From JAJCYL01 sp963664285 (GTDB lineage Bacteria; Bacteroidota; Bacteroidia; Cytophagales; Cyclobacteriaceae), in contig CAXXNX010000075.1 of assembly GCA_963664285.2 (NCBI GenBank), forward strand, positions 4,198 to 68,197: a stretch of 64,000 nt of DNA. The letters run 5' to 3'. Of this stretch, positions 26,515 to 37,008 are shown piece after piece (position 1 is the stretch's first letter; the number at the start of each line of letters is the position of its first letter). A program made the translations under genes and the position numbers. The notes below the pieces were generated by a model. The model ran no database searches. It was not told where the DNA came from and worked only from the letters and a program-made list of their open reading frames with translations.

Positions 26515-28538
26515 AGTGTCTGTATGAAAACAGGCTAATATGCTGATTATCCATCATATTCGTATTTTTTCCATCAAATCAGCGCTGAATTATTCTCGAA
26601 TCTGATTCAGTAGAATTATCAAATTCACAAATATTATCAAGAACAGTTGCGTTGTAGCCTGTTAATTAGCCATTTGAAGGTTTTCCATTCAAAAACCCCA
26701 AAGAATTCACTTTGAGATTCGCAGGCTTTTTGGTCTGTCGGGGAGTAAAATCCCTGTCCTTTTTTTGTTCATTCAGTGTAGAAAAGAAACGATTTTTTCG
26801 GTTGGTTTATCAGGATTAATCATATATTGCATATAACCGATATAAATACAAACCATGAGGAAATCCTTCCAGCCCCAACTTACCCTGAGATGCACACCCA
26901 TCGAGCAAGTAGAGGCTCCGGTGAAAACTAAAAGCCACTTAGCTGCCCTGGCAGCCGCCCTTCAATATATCTATGTCCAACCTGAATGGAACCAGCGTAT
27001 TTTTGAATTACTTTCTTCCAAACTCATTGAGGGAAAGAAAAAGACGGGCCGTGAGGGTATGAGTCTGTGGGAGGTCTTCGTATTGGCCCAGGTGCGCCTG
27101 TGCATGAACATCTCTTACGATGAGTTACACCATATCTCCAATTACGACACGTTGGTACGGGGCATTATGGGGGTGCTACCTACCGACTACTCTGTGGGCA
27201 AACAGTATAAGTACCAGAACATTTATGACAATGTGACCTTGCTGGACGATGAACTGCTCATCGGCATCAATGATGTAATCGTAGCAGCAGGTCACCAGGT
27301 GTTTAAAAAAAAAGGAAAAACCGGAGGGGAGGAAGTTGCCTTGCGTTGCAAGACCGATAGTTTCGTGGTAGAAACCGACACCCACTTTCCTACCGACTAC
27401 AACCTGCTATGGGACAGTGCCAGAAAGTGTATAGATGTAGCTGATTTATTGGTCTCAAAAAGGTATTTTACTGGCTGGCGTAAGTCCGGGGATTGGCGCA
27501 GATCCCTCAAAAGGCTGATGCGCAGCGTGGGCAGGACCACCGGCTCAGGAGGAAAAAACAAAGAGGAGCGGGTAGAGCAGGCTGCCACTTCCTATCTGAC
27601 TAAAGCCCGTGCTTTGAGCAAGAAAGTGGGCCAAATGTTGGAAAAACATCAGGGAAACTCTATCGAGGAGTTCGCAGCCCTGATGGCATTGACCTATTAT
27701 CTTGAGATGTTGGAAAAGCACATCGAGTTGCTCGACAGGCGGTTGATCAGAGCAGAGACCATTCCCCATGCCGAAAAAGTCTTTTCCATCTTTCAACCTT
27801 ATGCCGAAATGATCAAAAAAGGCAAACTGCACCCCAATGTGGAGATCGGTAAGAATCTGGCCATCACTTCGGATCAATACCATTTACTCATAGACTGGCA
27901 AATAGCTGAAAAACAAACCGACAACCAACTTACCCTATCAATTGCCCGGCGTATCGCTGAGAAATACCCCATCCAAAGCCTGAGCACCGACAAGGGGTTT
28001 TCCGATAAAGAGGATAAAGCAACTCTGCAAACCTTCATCCCAGAAGTGATCATGCCTAAAAAGGGTAGGTTAAACAAAGAAGAAAAAGCCATCGAATCAG
28101 CGCCAGCCTTCAAAAGGTTGAAAAACAAGCATTCTGCTATCGAATCCAACATTAATGAGCTGGAACACCGGGGATTGGACCGATGCCCGAACCGTACCCG
28201 CAAAACTTTCAATAGCTACATCGGGTTGGCCATTACTGCCTACAACCTTCACAAGATCGGGCGTAAACTCCAGGCTGACCGTCTGGCCGCCCAGCAGCAA
28301 GCCAATTGCCAGAAACAAGCAGCTTAATCACCTTTTAGCTGTTTAATAAGGATTAGGCACTGGCAGAAGTGCGTCCTGGCCAGGCTAAAACCCGGCTATT
28401 TTTATCAAAAACCATCAAAAACAATGAATAAAAGCAAAGTCACCCTTTATTAGTCAGCAAGGTGAGTGATTTTTTCATTGTTCCATTTTAAGCAATATTT
28501 TAATACGACCTAAAACTCGCTGTTTTCTTAGAGACACT
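26515..28538 (+). mobile_element. ISNCY-type insertion sequence (2024 bp)
   Basis: Left end AGTGTCTGTATGAAAACA, right end (reversed) AGTGTCTCTAAGAAAACA, with AATT on each side (26511-26514, 28539-28542). One transposase gene is inside, with 340 bp before it and 211 bp after it. The MITEs at 15791, 26338 and 49101 share the terminal 18 bp. It lies between the ECF sigma gene and fecR, 8 bp before the fecR start. Confidence 0.9.
26855..28327 (+). CDS. ISNCY-type DDE transposase
   Basis: 490 residues. The N-terminal part (SLWEVFVLAQVRLCMNISYD) is of the InsH/DUF772 kind. The catalytic core shows KTDSFVVETDTHFPTDYNLL (first Asp), SLSTDKGFSDKED (second Asp) and SNINELEHRGLDRCP (Glu), followed by FNSYIGLAITAYNLHKIGRK, an order I associate with the ISNCY ISDol1-like group. 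It would cut at the AGTGTC ends and insert at 4-bp A/T sites. The frame is intact. Family assignment is from memory of motifs, so the subgroup is tentative. Confidence 0.8.
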   Translation: MRKSFQPQLTLRCTPIEQVEAPVKTKSHLAALAAALQYIYVQPEWNQRIFELLSSKLIEGKKKTGREGMSLWEVFVLAQVRLCMNISYDELHHISNYDTLVRGIMGVLPTDYSVGKQYKYQNIYDNVTLLDDELLIGINDVIVAAGHQVFKKKGKTGGEEVALRCKTDSFVVETDTHFPTDYNLLWDSARKCIDVADLLVSKRYFTGWRKSGDWRRSLKRLMRSVGRTTGSGGKNKEERVEQAATSYLTKARALSKKVGQMLEKHQGNSIEEFAALMALTYYLEMLEKHIELLDRRLIRAETIPHAEKVFSIFQPYAEMIKKGKLHPNVEIGKNLAITSDQYHLLIDWQIAEKQTDNQLTLSIARRIAEKYPIQSLSTDKGFSDKEDKATLQTFIPEVIMPKKGRLNKEEKAIESAPAFKRLKNKHSAIESNINELEHRGLDRCPNRTRKTFNSYIGLAITAYNLHKIGRKLQADRLAAQQQANCQKQAA

Positions 28539-30305
28539 AATTAGGTTAAAATGAATTCAAAAGAAGAGGTAATTAAAAAAGTTCTTGAAGGAACTGTGAG
28601 TCTGGATGAACTGCAGGGAAAAGAGAAAGATTTTTTTGAAAGCGAGGAGGAGATAAACGACTTGGAGAAAATTCTGACAACTGCACAGCAATGGCAATCC
28701 CCCCACAGCCAGATAATTGATAGCAGTTGGAATCAAATATTAAACAGGACAGCGCCGCACAAAGAGAAACGACAAAGAGGCTTAGGGTGGCTTCCTTGGG
28801 CTGCAGTCGTTTCTCTTATTCTGATGGTCAGTTACTTCATCAACTCCTCAGATAGTAGGGTGGCATTTGAAAGTGGAATTGGAGAAATTAGAGAACTTAG
28901 TTTACCTGATGGTACCGGTGTTACGCTCAATGCATTGTCGTCAATTTCTTATAACGAGAATTGGGATGTGGCACGGAAAGTGTGGTTATCAGGTAAGGCA
29001 AGGTTTGATGTTGCCAGGGGAACAACTTTTGAAGTTATTACGGAAAAATATGTAACAACAGTGCTGGGAACCTCATTTGATGTGTCTTATGAAGATGAAA
29101 CAATTGAAGTGAGTTGCTATTCAGGGAAGGTTGAAGTGTCTGATGGTAGTCAACGTCAAATTCTGACTGCTGGTGAGCGTGCTTTCGTGGAAAATGGTAA
29201 ACTAGTTGCAACTGAGTTTAATGTAGAGGCAACACGCAAGTGGATAACCGGTGAATTTTACTTTGAGAACGCTCCATTTGAAAAAGTTGTTAATGATTTA
29301 ACCCGCATTATTCATAGGCCACCAATTTTGGGATTAATAATGGGTTGCTAACTATTTTTGATTGGAGTGTATGTATTAATTTGAAGATCAACCAGGTTTC
29401 TGGATCTCAAAGGACATTAGAGCGTTTTTTTGTTAGAATTTTTCAATTTTCAGTCAAAGCTCTATTGTGTTCTTATGGAAGAACATTTTTTTGATTAAAC
29501 CAAACTGTTTAACTGATCGGTCAGTTCACCGTAAGCAAATCGCCCAGCAGGTATTGATATCTAAAGGCTCTTGAGAATTGTATTGTCAATGATCTTTTCC
29601 TTTCTTTCAGGCACGCCCCAACCTTCATCAGGTAAAGCCGGATATTGTCCACTTGCCATCGTTTAGCAAAGTGGTGTTTTGTTTTGGCAATTAATAATTT
29701 AATCTGCCGGAACATTTCATAACAGAGGGTAGCGATGATTAAACGCATGAAATTGGCCCAGTAGCGATGACAGGAAAGCCGGTCGGAATAAGTCATGTTT
29801 TTGAGTTCCTTTATTCGATTTTCACTGGCATCACCTCGCTTGACATAAAAATCAAAGTAAATCTGTTGAGCGGTCATCGCTTCAAAGTTGCTCACAAAGT
29901 AACGGACATTCATTCCTTTTCCGGTAGACTCCACTTTGGCGTACAGCTTTTCAGAACGATCCCAGCTTTTGGCCTGGTAAGTAAACGGGCCAACAAACTC
30001 TTGATGTTTGATGATTTTTGAAGCATATTCCTTTTTTACTTCAATGATAGTCTGTTTGGTAAAAGTCTTTAAAACTTCATTACTACTAATACCTAAACAA
30101 AATTGAAGGTCAAACTGCTTAGCTATCCGATAAAAAGATGCTCCTGAAAAGCCACTATCCGCTCGAATAAGGATCTTTACTGAGGGCAGTTTTTTTCTGA
30201 TTTTAATGACAATCCTTTTCAATAAGGCCACAAACCATTTGTTGGAGTGACAATTGCCCGGACGTAGTACTGGTAAAATGACCTGACCGGTGTTCCCGTC
30301 CTTAA

Positions 30306-31926
30306 CCCGAAAAATTCATAGTAGACAATAAAAAACAGGCATAAATTGCTTATATTGAGATAGTTAGACAACAAAATAAGCAATTAATTTATGCCTGAAT
30401 ATAAGGAAAAAGATACCGTATTTTATCGAGGAAAACAAGCTTTTAAATTTGATTTTTCAGCATCAGCGATTAGCTCAGACGGAGCGATATTGTTAAGTGA
30501 AAAAGTAGAGAGAAAGACTGGTCTATTAAAAAGCTTCGCCGCACTGATTCCTGACTATCGAAACCCCTTTTTTATCGAATACACTTATGAAGAAATGCTT
30601 CGCCAACGGGTGTTTTTAATGATGCAGGGCTATCAGGATTGCAATGACGAACAAAAACTCCGAGAGGATCCGGTGATCCGTAAAGTACTAGATAGCGGAT
30701 TATGTTCCCAGCCTACTTTAAGTCGATTTGAAAACAAGGCCGATCGGAGTCTGATCTACCAGATGAGTCAATGGTTTGTAGACCGTTATGTAGAGGAGTT
30801 GAAAGAGAAGACTGGTCAAATCATCATTGATGTAGATGGTACCGATGACCCTACTCATGGATCCCAACAACTCAGTTTGTATAATGGCTATTATGGACAG
30901 ACTATGTACCATGAGTTGTTCTTTAAGGACGGGAACACCGGTCAGGTCATTTTACCAGTACTACGTCCGGGCAATTGTCACTCCAACAAATGGTTTGTGG
31001 CCTTATTGAAAAGGATTGTCATTAAAATCAGAAAAAAACTGCCCTCAGTAAAGATCCTTATTCGAGCGGATAGTGGCTTTTCAGGAGCATCTTTTTATCG
31101 GATAGCTAAGCAGTTTGACCTTCAATTTTGTTTAGGTATTAGTAGTAATGAAGTTTTAAAGACTTTTACCAAACAGACTATCATTGAAGTAAAAAAGGAA
31201 TATGCTTCAAAAATCATCAAACATCAAGAGTTTGTTGGCCCGTTTACTTACCAGGCCAAAAGCTGGGATCGTTCTGAAAAGCTGTACGCCAAAGTGGAGT
31301 CTACCGGAAAAGGAATGAATGTCCGTTACTTTGTGAGCAACTTTGAAGCGATGACCGCTCAACAGATTTACTTTGATTTTTATGTCAAGCGAGGTGATGC
31401 CAGTGAAAATCGAATAAAGGAACTCAAAAACATGACTTATTCCGACCGGCTTTCCTGTCATCGCTACTGGGCCAATTTCATGCGTTTAATCATCGCTACC
31501 CTCTGTTATGAAATGTTCCGGCAGATTAAATTATTAATTGCCAAAACAAAACACCACTTTGCTAAACGATGGCAAGTGGACAATATCCGGCTTTACCTGA
31601 TGAAGGTTGGGGCGTGCCTGAAAGAAAGGAAAAGATCATTGACAATACAATTCTCAAGAGCCTTTAGATATCAATACCTGCTGGGCGATTTGCTTACGGT
31701 GAACTGACCGATCAGTTAAACAGTTTAGTTTAATCAAAAAAATGTTCTTCCATAAGAACACAATAGAGCTTTGACTGAAAATTGAAAAATTCTAACAAAA
31801 AAACGCTCTAATGTCCTTTGAAATCCAGAAACCTGGTTGATCTTCAAATTAATACATACACTCCAATCAAAAATAGTTAGCAACCCATTATTAATCCCAA
31901 AATTGGTGGCCTATGAATAATGCGGG
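30306..31926 (+). mobile_element. IS1380-type element, copy G (full, nested in copy F)
   Basis: 1621-bp copy in the opposite orientation to its host copy F, with TTAA on both sides. The target is the TTAA within TTCTTTAAGGACGGG of the transposase gene. 3' tract subtype agtttaatc, like copies D and H, so it came from a different source copy than F. Confidence 0.97.
30391..31707 (+). CDS. IS1380 family transposase (copy G)
   Basis: Intact 438-residue transposase identical in protein sequence to copy B, with the start-codon hairpin (30336-30397). Probably functional. Confidence 0.95.
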   Translation: MPEYKEKDTVFYRGKQAFKFDFSASAISSDGAILLSEKVERKTGLLKSFAALIPDYRNPFFIEYTYEEMLRQRVFLMMQGYQDCNDEQKLREDPVIRKVLDSGLCSQPTLSRFENKADRSLIYQMSQWFVDRYVEELKEKTGQIIIDVDGTDDPTHGSQQLSLYNGYYGQTMYHELFFKDGNTGQVILPVLRPGNCHSNKWFVALLKRIVIKIRKKLPSVKILIRADSGFSGASFYRIAKQFDLQFCLGISSNEVLKTFTKQTIIEVKKEYASKIIKHQEFVGPFTYQAKSWDRSEKLYAKVESTGKGMNVRYFVSNFEAMTAQQIYFDFYVKRGDASENRIKELKNMTYSDRLSCHRYWANFMRLIIATLCYEMFRQIKLLIAKTKHHFAKRWQVDNIRLYLMKVGACLKERKRSLTIQFSRAFRYQYLLGDLLTVN

Positions 31927-32710
31927 TTAAAGAACAACTCATGGTACATAGTCTGTCCATAATAGCCATTATACAAACTGAGTTGTTGGGATCCATGAGT
32001 AGGGTCATCGGTACCATCTACATCAATGATGATTTGACCAGTCTTCTCTTTCAACTCCTCTACATAACGGTCTACAAACCATTGACTCATCTGGTAGATC
32101 AGACTCCGATCGGCCTTGTTTTCAAATCGACTTAAAGTAGGCTGGGAACATAATCCGCTATCTAGTACTTTACGGATCACCGGATCCTCTCGGAGTTTTT
32201 GTTCGTCATTGCAATCCTGATAGCCCTGCATCATTAAAAACACCCGTTGGCGAAGCATTTCTTCATAAGTGTATTCGATAAAAAAGGGGTTTCGATAGTC
32301 AGGAATCAGTGCGGCGAAGCTTTTTAATAGACCAGTCTTTCTCTCTACTTTTTCACTTAACAATATCGCTCCGTCTGAGCTAATCGCTGATGCTGAAAAA
32401 TCAAATTTAAAAGCTTGTTTTCCTCGATAAAATACGGTATCTTTTTCCTTATATTCAGGCATAAATTAATTGCTTATTTTGTTGTCTAACTATCTCAATA
32501 TAAGCAATTTATGCCTGTTTTTTATTGTCTACTATGAATTTTTCGGGTTAAGAAAACAATTTGATCTTGAGATCAGCGGGTTCTCAAATGATAACCGACG
32601 CTACAAGGGATATTTTTATAAAGACGATCTTAAAGAAGCGTTGGATTTAGTTTTCAAACCTATGGGTTATGATTATAAGTTGGATGGACAGCAGGTGGTA
32701 GTAAAGTAAT

Positions 32711-35356
32711 GTGAAGAGATTTTTTACCATATTGACCATATTGTTGATGGCTTTTTCTCTGCATGCACAGGAGAAGAAAGCTCCTCTTATTGATGTGCTC
32801 CGTGACATAGAAGATAAATTTCAAGTACGGTTTGCTTACGATTACCAGCTAGCTTCAAACTCCATAGTTACTCAACCCGATTATTCACTTCCACTCAATG
32901 AAGCGCTGAACAATATCTTTGCATTTGGTAACCTTACTTATCAGTCTGGCAACAGGGTAATTATTATTAAGCCCCGGGCTATAAACGTGCCTAAGGAAAA
33001 AGCAAGATCAATTTTTCAGTTCTCAGGTTTTATAAGGGATAAATTAACTGGCGAACCTCTGCAGAATGCCACAATACATATAATTTCTACCCGGCAATTT
33101 GGAACCAGCAATATGCAGGGATTCTTTACATTGAAGAATGTACCCTCTGATACTTCAAAGATTGAAATTAAATATTTAGGATATAAAAGTACTATTATTC
33201 AGCCTGACCAATTTGACAGAGGCCTGGTCCAGATTAGACTAACCACAAAGCCGTCTATGCTTGATCCTGTGGTGGTTAACGATCAAATACAGACCTTCAC
33301 GATTAATTCAGCTGCCAGCGCCATCAGTATGAATCCTGGTAGCACACAGCTATTCTCAGGTTTTGGTCAACCAGATATCATAAGGTCAATACAACTATTA
33401 CCTGGAGTAGCCGCAAGTAATGAGACTTCATCAGGATTATCAATCAGGGGTGGGAGTTCTGATCAAAACCTCGTGCTATTTGATGGCTTCTCTGTATTCA
33501 ACCTCGGCCATTTTTTCGGAACATTAAGCGCTTTTAATACTAATGTGATAGGCAGCGTTGATCTTTTTAAGGGTGGTTTTGGAGCTGGATATGGCGGTCG
33601 CGTAAGTAGCATACTTGAAATCAAAAGTAGAGAGGTTGATTTTGGTGGTAGAACCAGGGGGAGTATTGGCTTTAATTTGATGAGCGCTAACCTGATGGTG
33701 GAGACAGCTGTCTCTGATAATATCACTTTTATTATTGGTGGCAGACGTTCTTACTCTGATCTGATAAAAACCAATGTTTTCAATAGCATTACTGATAATT
33801 TAAAGAAAAACAGGCCCAGCGAGATTTCAAATTTTGGCAGGAAAAGTTTCATTGAGAATGTCAATCCTGAATTTGGATATTATGATGTAAATGCCAAAGT
33901 GAATGTGAAACTGAAGGAGGGACAGAAACTGGGCATTAGTTTTTATAACAGTGGGGACGATCTTCGTGTCATAGATAATGACTTGCTTAATAACGAATCG
34001 ACGGATATCTTTTACGATCAACGATACAAGGAGCTAACTTCCTGGGGCAATACCGGTGCGAGTATTAATTACGAATTCCAGTGGATGCCACTGTTGACAA
34101 GCCATGTGACATTGGCTCACTCAAGCTCCTTCCGATCATATGAATTAGACTATTTCCTTGATTTTCATGGAGACGGTTTTTCCTACTACAAAGACCTAAA
34201 CCTGAAGGATAAAAACCTTATCAGCGAAAGTTCAATTAGGTTTGACAACCACTACCAAATAGATCGCAACAGCGTATTGGAATTCGGTTTGTTTAGTATC
34301 AATAATAATATTGAATATCACAATTCCTTTGATTTAAGCATTCGTAGCGAGTCTCTCCGGGAAAGCGCCAATCAATTCGGAATTTATATTCAGCAGACCT
34401 ATAGCCCATTACCAAAGGTTTCACTTACTGGTGGCTTGAGAGGTACCTATTACTTAGGAACGGACAACACTTATCTTGAACCAAGAGTGACGTTAAGCTA
34501 CAAACCTATTCCTGCTGTCAATCTCAAAGGCGCAGTAGGTCGTTATTATCAGTTCATCAGTCAGGTGACCTCTAATAATCCCTTTGCAACTCAGAGATCA
34601 TTCTGGCTGGTTTCAGACGGCGTAAATGTAGCAACCATCAGATCCAATCACTTTATTGGAGGAGTGACTATCGAAAGCAACGTTGCAACAATTGACATTG
34701 AGGGCTATCACAAAACTTTAGGTGGTTTGACTACCTATGCGCTGGATTCCGGGTTTCAGGTTTTAGGGAATGATGAACAAAAAAGTGCGCTCTATATGGG
34801 TAGTGGTAGTGTAAAAGGCATGGATGTGATGGTCTCAAGAGATTTCGGTAAGCTTTCCACGTGGGTTTCTTATTCTCTAAGTTATGCCCATAACAAATTC
34901 CAGAATGTCAACAATGGGGTCGAGTATAACGCAAACTAGGATCAGCGCCACGAATTGAAATGGGTGAATTCAATTAGGGCAGGTAAATGGGAGTTCTCCG
35001 GCACATTCGTTTACGGGTCAGGACGTCCTTATACCGGATTCCCATTTGAGGTTGGTGAATCCGTGCTAGGAGAGGACATAGTGAATCAGTTGATACTAGG
35101 AGGGGCAGATACGAATAATTTAAGCATACCAGCTTACCACAGGCTGGATCTCGGAATTACATATACCACTGATTTTGGTAAATACACCGGTGGAAAAATG
35201 GGAATTAACTTCTTCAATCTTTATAACCGCACTAATATCAGGGATATCAGATACGATTTTGAGGTCAATCTTGACAATAAGTTACTTGTAGTTGGAGAGA
35301 AAAGGCTCCAATTGTTGGAATTCACACCTTCCCTCTACTTTAAGTTTTACTTTTGA
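32711..35356 (+). pseudogene. TonB-dependent receptor (FecA-like), nonsense mutation
   Basis: The start is GTG, one base after the fecR stop, giving MKRFFTILTILLMAFSLHAQ as signal peptide. After it come an STN-type signalling domain (APLIDVLRDIEDKFQVRFAY to about 95), a carboxypeptidase-regulatory-like beta sandwich (FSGFIRDKLTGEPLQNATIH, 100-185), a plug (IRSIQLLPGVAASNETSSGL, RGGSSDQNLVLFDG) and a beta barrel ending YFKFYF with a terminal Phe. The frame is open over 881 residues except for TAG at 34937-34939 in EYNAN*DQRHELKW; Gln (CAG) would be expected. The product stops at 742, missing the last strands and the C-terminal Phe needed for membrane insertion. It would import a siderophore or similar ligand and signal to FecR. 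Confidence 0.9.
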
Positions 35357-35454
35357 ACCTGAGTTCGACTTAACAAACAACAAAAACCGTCATTCAGAAA
35401 AGTAACATTTTGGGCCAAAGTGCACAAATTGAAATGATAACCAAGATTTTATCA

Positions 35455-35571
35455 AACACCCCTCTGAATCTCCCCTCAAAGGGAGACTTGTATTCGTTTT
35501 GTAGCTAGAATAGTTCAAATTAAACGAGATCAAACTCCCCCCTTGAGAGAGGGGGGGGTACGGGGGGTGTT
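35455..35571. repeat. Dispersed inverted repeat (CACCCCTCTGAATCTCC type), unit 2
   Basis: Same family as 1624-1732: AACACCCCTCTGAATCTCCCC at the left and a G-rich complement ending GGGGGGTGTT at the right, able to fold as one hairpin. It lies about 100 bp after the TonB receptor. Confidence 0.75.
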
Positions 35572-35794
35572 AGCAACGTTACCCGTCCTGAAAACATGAC
35601 AAGTTTTTCTGTCATTGGCAGGCTTCTGGGTAGATTTCTTACCGGGCTTTCAAACACAATGCCCTCCCAAAAGCCCTTGTGTGCGCCTACGCTGTAGAAG
35701 CTTTCTCCGGTGGCCGAAAGCCTCTGGCGAATGACTTGGCGTAAGCGAGGTGACGATTAAAAGGTTTTTTTGTTTTTATCTCGATTTCTATGGT
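35572..35794. other. Non-coding stretch before IS110
   Basis: No convincing ORF on either strand. A GGGCTTT/AAAGCCC pair forms a small hairpin. The distal end of the IS110-type element (after its transposase stop) must lie here, but the boundary cannot be fixed without a second copy. Confidence 0.4.
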
Positions 35795-36799
35795 TCAAGC
35801 AAGTGATTTGATATAAATATTTTCATATTTTCGATTTTCATTTACGCAGGTGAATATGCGGTGGATCAATTTGTTCCTTATTGCATTGATCACACTCATC
35901 TTGTTTTTTCCCTCTGTTACTTTTCGTTGATAATACACCTTTAGATCGTTGTTATATCCAATGGCTACAATGGCACACATATGGAGGAGGGTTTTCATTT
36001 TCTTATTGGCCATATGGGATACCCTTTCTCTACCTTTGAACAGTCCCGATTCCTTTGTGAGGGGAGCAACCCCACTATAGCAAGCAAACTTTTTAGGGTC
36101 ATCGATATCTTTAAATTCATTGGCCCTAATAATGATCTGAGCAGCTGTTTGGGCTCCTACCGATTGTACCGAAGTAATGATTTTAAACAAGTGGGACAGA
36201 TGTCCATCTTCCTTAATGATTTTTTCTATCTGTTTATCCACTTTTCCCAAATCTGCCTGAAGCGAATTAAGGGTACGCTGGCAAAGATTTTTCTCTAAAT
36301 TGTTTAAAGCTTTTTTTACAAAACCCTCTTGTTCTTTTAATGGGATGCTCAGTTGTTTTCTTGCTCCAATGAGCCTGTCACGCAATACAGTCAGCCCTTC
36401 AAGTTTAACAATGATTTCCCTCTTTGGAATCCATAATCTTACTTCTCCCCGGTTTTTATAGACATATTCACCGATTCGATTGGCATCAATTTTGTCGTTT
36501 TTACCCCTGATATTGCCCAAGGAACTTTTAATCTGTGAGGCTGATTCCAAACAAATATTGCCTTTCTTTTTATGCAAGCATACAAGCAATGGATTGTTGT
36601 AGATACCTGTGTGTTCCATGCAAAATACAGCACCCGAGAGGCTAAAGCCTTCCAGCTGTTTTAATTCCTTAAGAAATTTGTTGATCGCATTTTTGGTATT
36701 ACCTATTACCTTATGATAACCAAAAATCTTTCCCTTGAAAACAGCAACGTCTAATTTGTTTTTAGATACGTCAACACCGATGTAATAAGTAAATTTCAT
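35795..36799 (-). CDS. IS110 family transposase (DEDD recombinase)
   Basis: 334 residues. The N-terminal RuvC-like DEDD domain starts IGVDVSKNKLDVAVF and includes FCMEHTGIYNNPLL and RGKNDKIDANRIGEY. The C-terminal transposase_20 domain has ITSVQSVGAQTAAQIIIRAN, FACYSGVAPLTKESG and KKMKTLLHMCA with the catalytic Ser expected in this domain. IS110 enzymes recombine DNA guided by a structured bridge RNA encoded next to the gene; a matching folded region lies directly upstream (36835-37008). The frame is intact, so the element may be active. Confidence 0.93.
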   Translation of the reverse strand: MKFTYYIGVDVSKNKLDVAVFKGKIFGYHKVIGNTKNAINKFLKELKQLEGFSLSGAVFCMEHTGIYNNPLLVCLHKKKGNICLESASQIKSSLGNIRGKNDKIDANRIGEYVYKNRGEVRLWIPKREIIVKLEGLTVLRDRLIGARKQLSIPLKEQEGFVKKALNNLEKNLCQRTLNSLQADLGKVDKQIEKIIKEDGHLSHLFKIITSVQSVGAQTAAQIIIRANEFKDIDDPKKFACYSGVAPLTKESGLFKGRERVSHMANKKMKTLLHMCAIVAIGYNNDLKVYYQRKVTEGKNKMSVINAIRNKLIHRIFTCVNENRKYENIYIKSLA

Positions 36800-36834
36800 A
36801 ATTTTAAGATGTTAAAATAAAATTGAACAAAAGG

Positions 36835-37008
36835 TAACTAACAGTTTTGAACACAATCAATACCTTACTAATGGGTCACAAACCCGAATTTCTATTTGAT
36901 GCATTGTTCAAAACAGATGGTAAAGGATTGAATCGAGATGTAGGTCTTGAACCTGGAACTCAGGTTAATTCGCCTTTACCATTGTTAGTTATCCACAATC
37001 GTGGATAA
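36835..37008 (-). ncRNA. Candidate IS110 bridge RNA (about 174 nt)
   Basis: Upstream of the transposase on its strand, the sequence folds as a closed branched structure. The outer stem pairs 36835-36843 with 36983-36991 (TAACTAACA/TGTTAGTTA). Inside are two arms: 36917-36926 with 36973-36982 (10 bp) holding an AACCTG...CAGGTT hairpin, and 36844-36853 with 36905-36914 (10 bp) holding a GGGT...ACCC hairpin. A further 5' hairpin is TTATCCAC/GTGGATAA (36989-37008). A 5' stem-loop plus two large internal-loop arms is the known bridge RNA plan, the first arm binding target and the second donor DNA. The pairing is seen directly; the function is inferred. Confidence 0.6.

Larger units (their letters stand above)
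29521..32462 (-). pseudogene. IS1380 transposase of copy F, split by copy G
   Basis: The 5' part (32462 down to 31927) encodes residues up to MYHELFF, the 3' part (30305 down to 29521) continues with KDGNTGQVI to the end. Removing copy G and one TTAA restores the full 438 residues. As it stands, it is inactive. Confidence 0.95.
29302..32547 (-). mobile_element. IS1380-type element, copy F, interrupted by copy G
   Basis: Reverse-orientation copy with TTAA on both sides (29298-29301, 32548-32551). Its own sequence is 29302-30305 plus 31931-32547, 1621 bp in total, so nothing was lost when copy G entered. Copy G lies at the internal TTAA (30302-30305 / 31927-31930). 3' tract subtype ggtttaatc. 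Confidence 0.97.
28551..32709 (+). pseudogene. FecR-type anti-sigma regulator, split by two nested IS1380 copies
   Basis: Joining 28551-29301 to 32552-32709 (one TTAA kept) gives an unbroken 302-residue protein; the junction reads EKVVNDLRKQFDLEISGFSN. It has an N-terminal cytoplasmic anti-sigma region, one membrane segment (LPWAAVVSLILMVSYFI near residue 85), the FecR domain (FESGIGEIRELSLPDGTGVT, WLSGKARFDV, TVLGTSFDVSYEDETIEVSC) and a C-terminal DUF4974 domain (LKEALDLVFKPMGYDYKLDG). It would hold the upstream ECF sigma inactive until the receptor signals. IS1380 copy F (itself holding copy G) sits at codon 251 and removes the C-terminal domain from the product. Confidence 0.92.

Noticed and set aside
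27874..28212. Minus-strand 112-codon frame in the ISNCY element
   Set aside because: Antisense to the intact transposase with no family resemblance.
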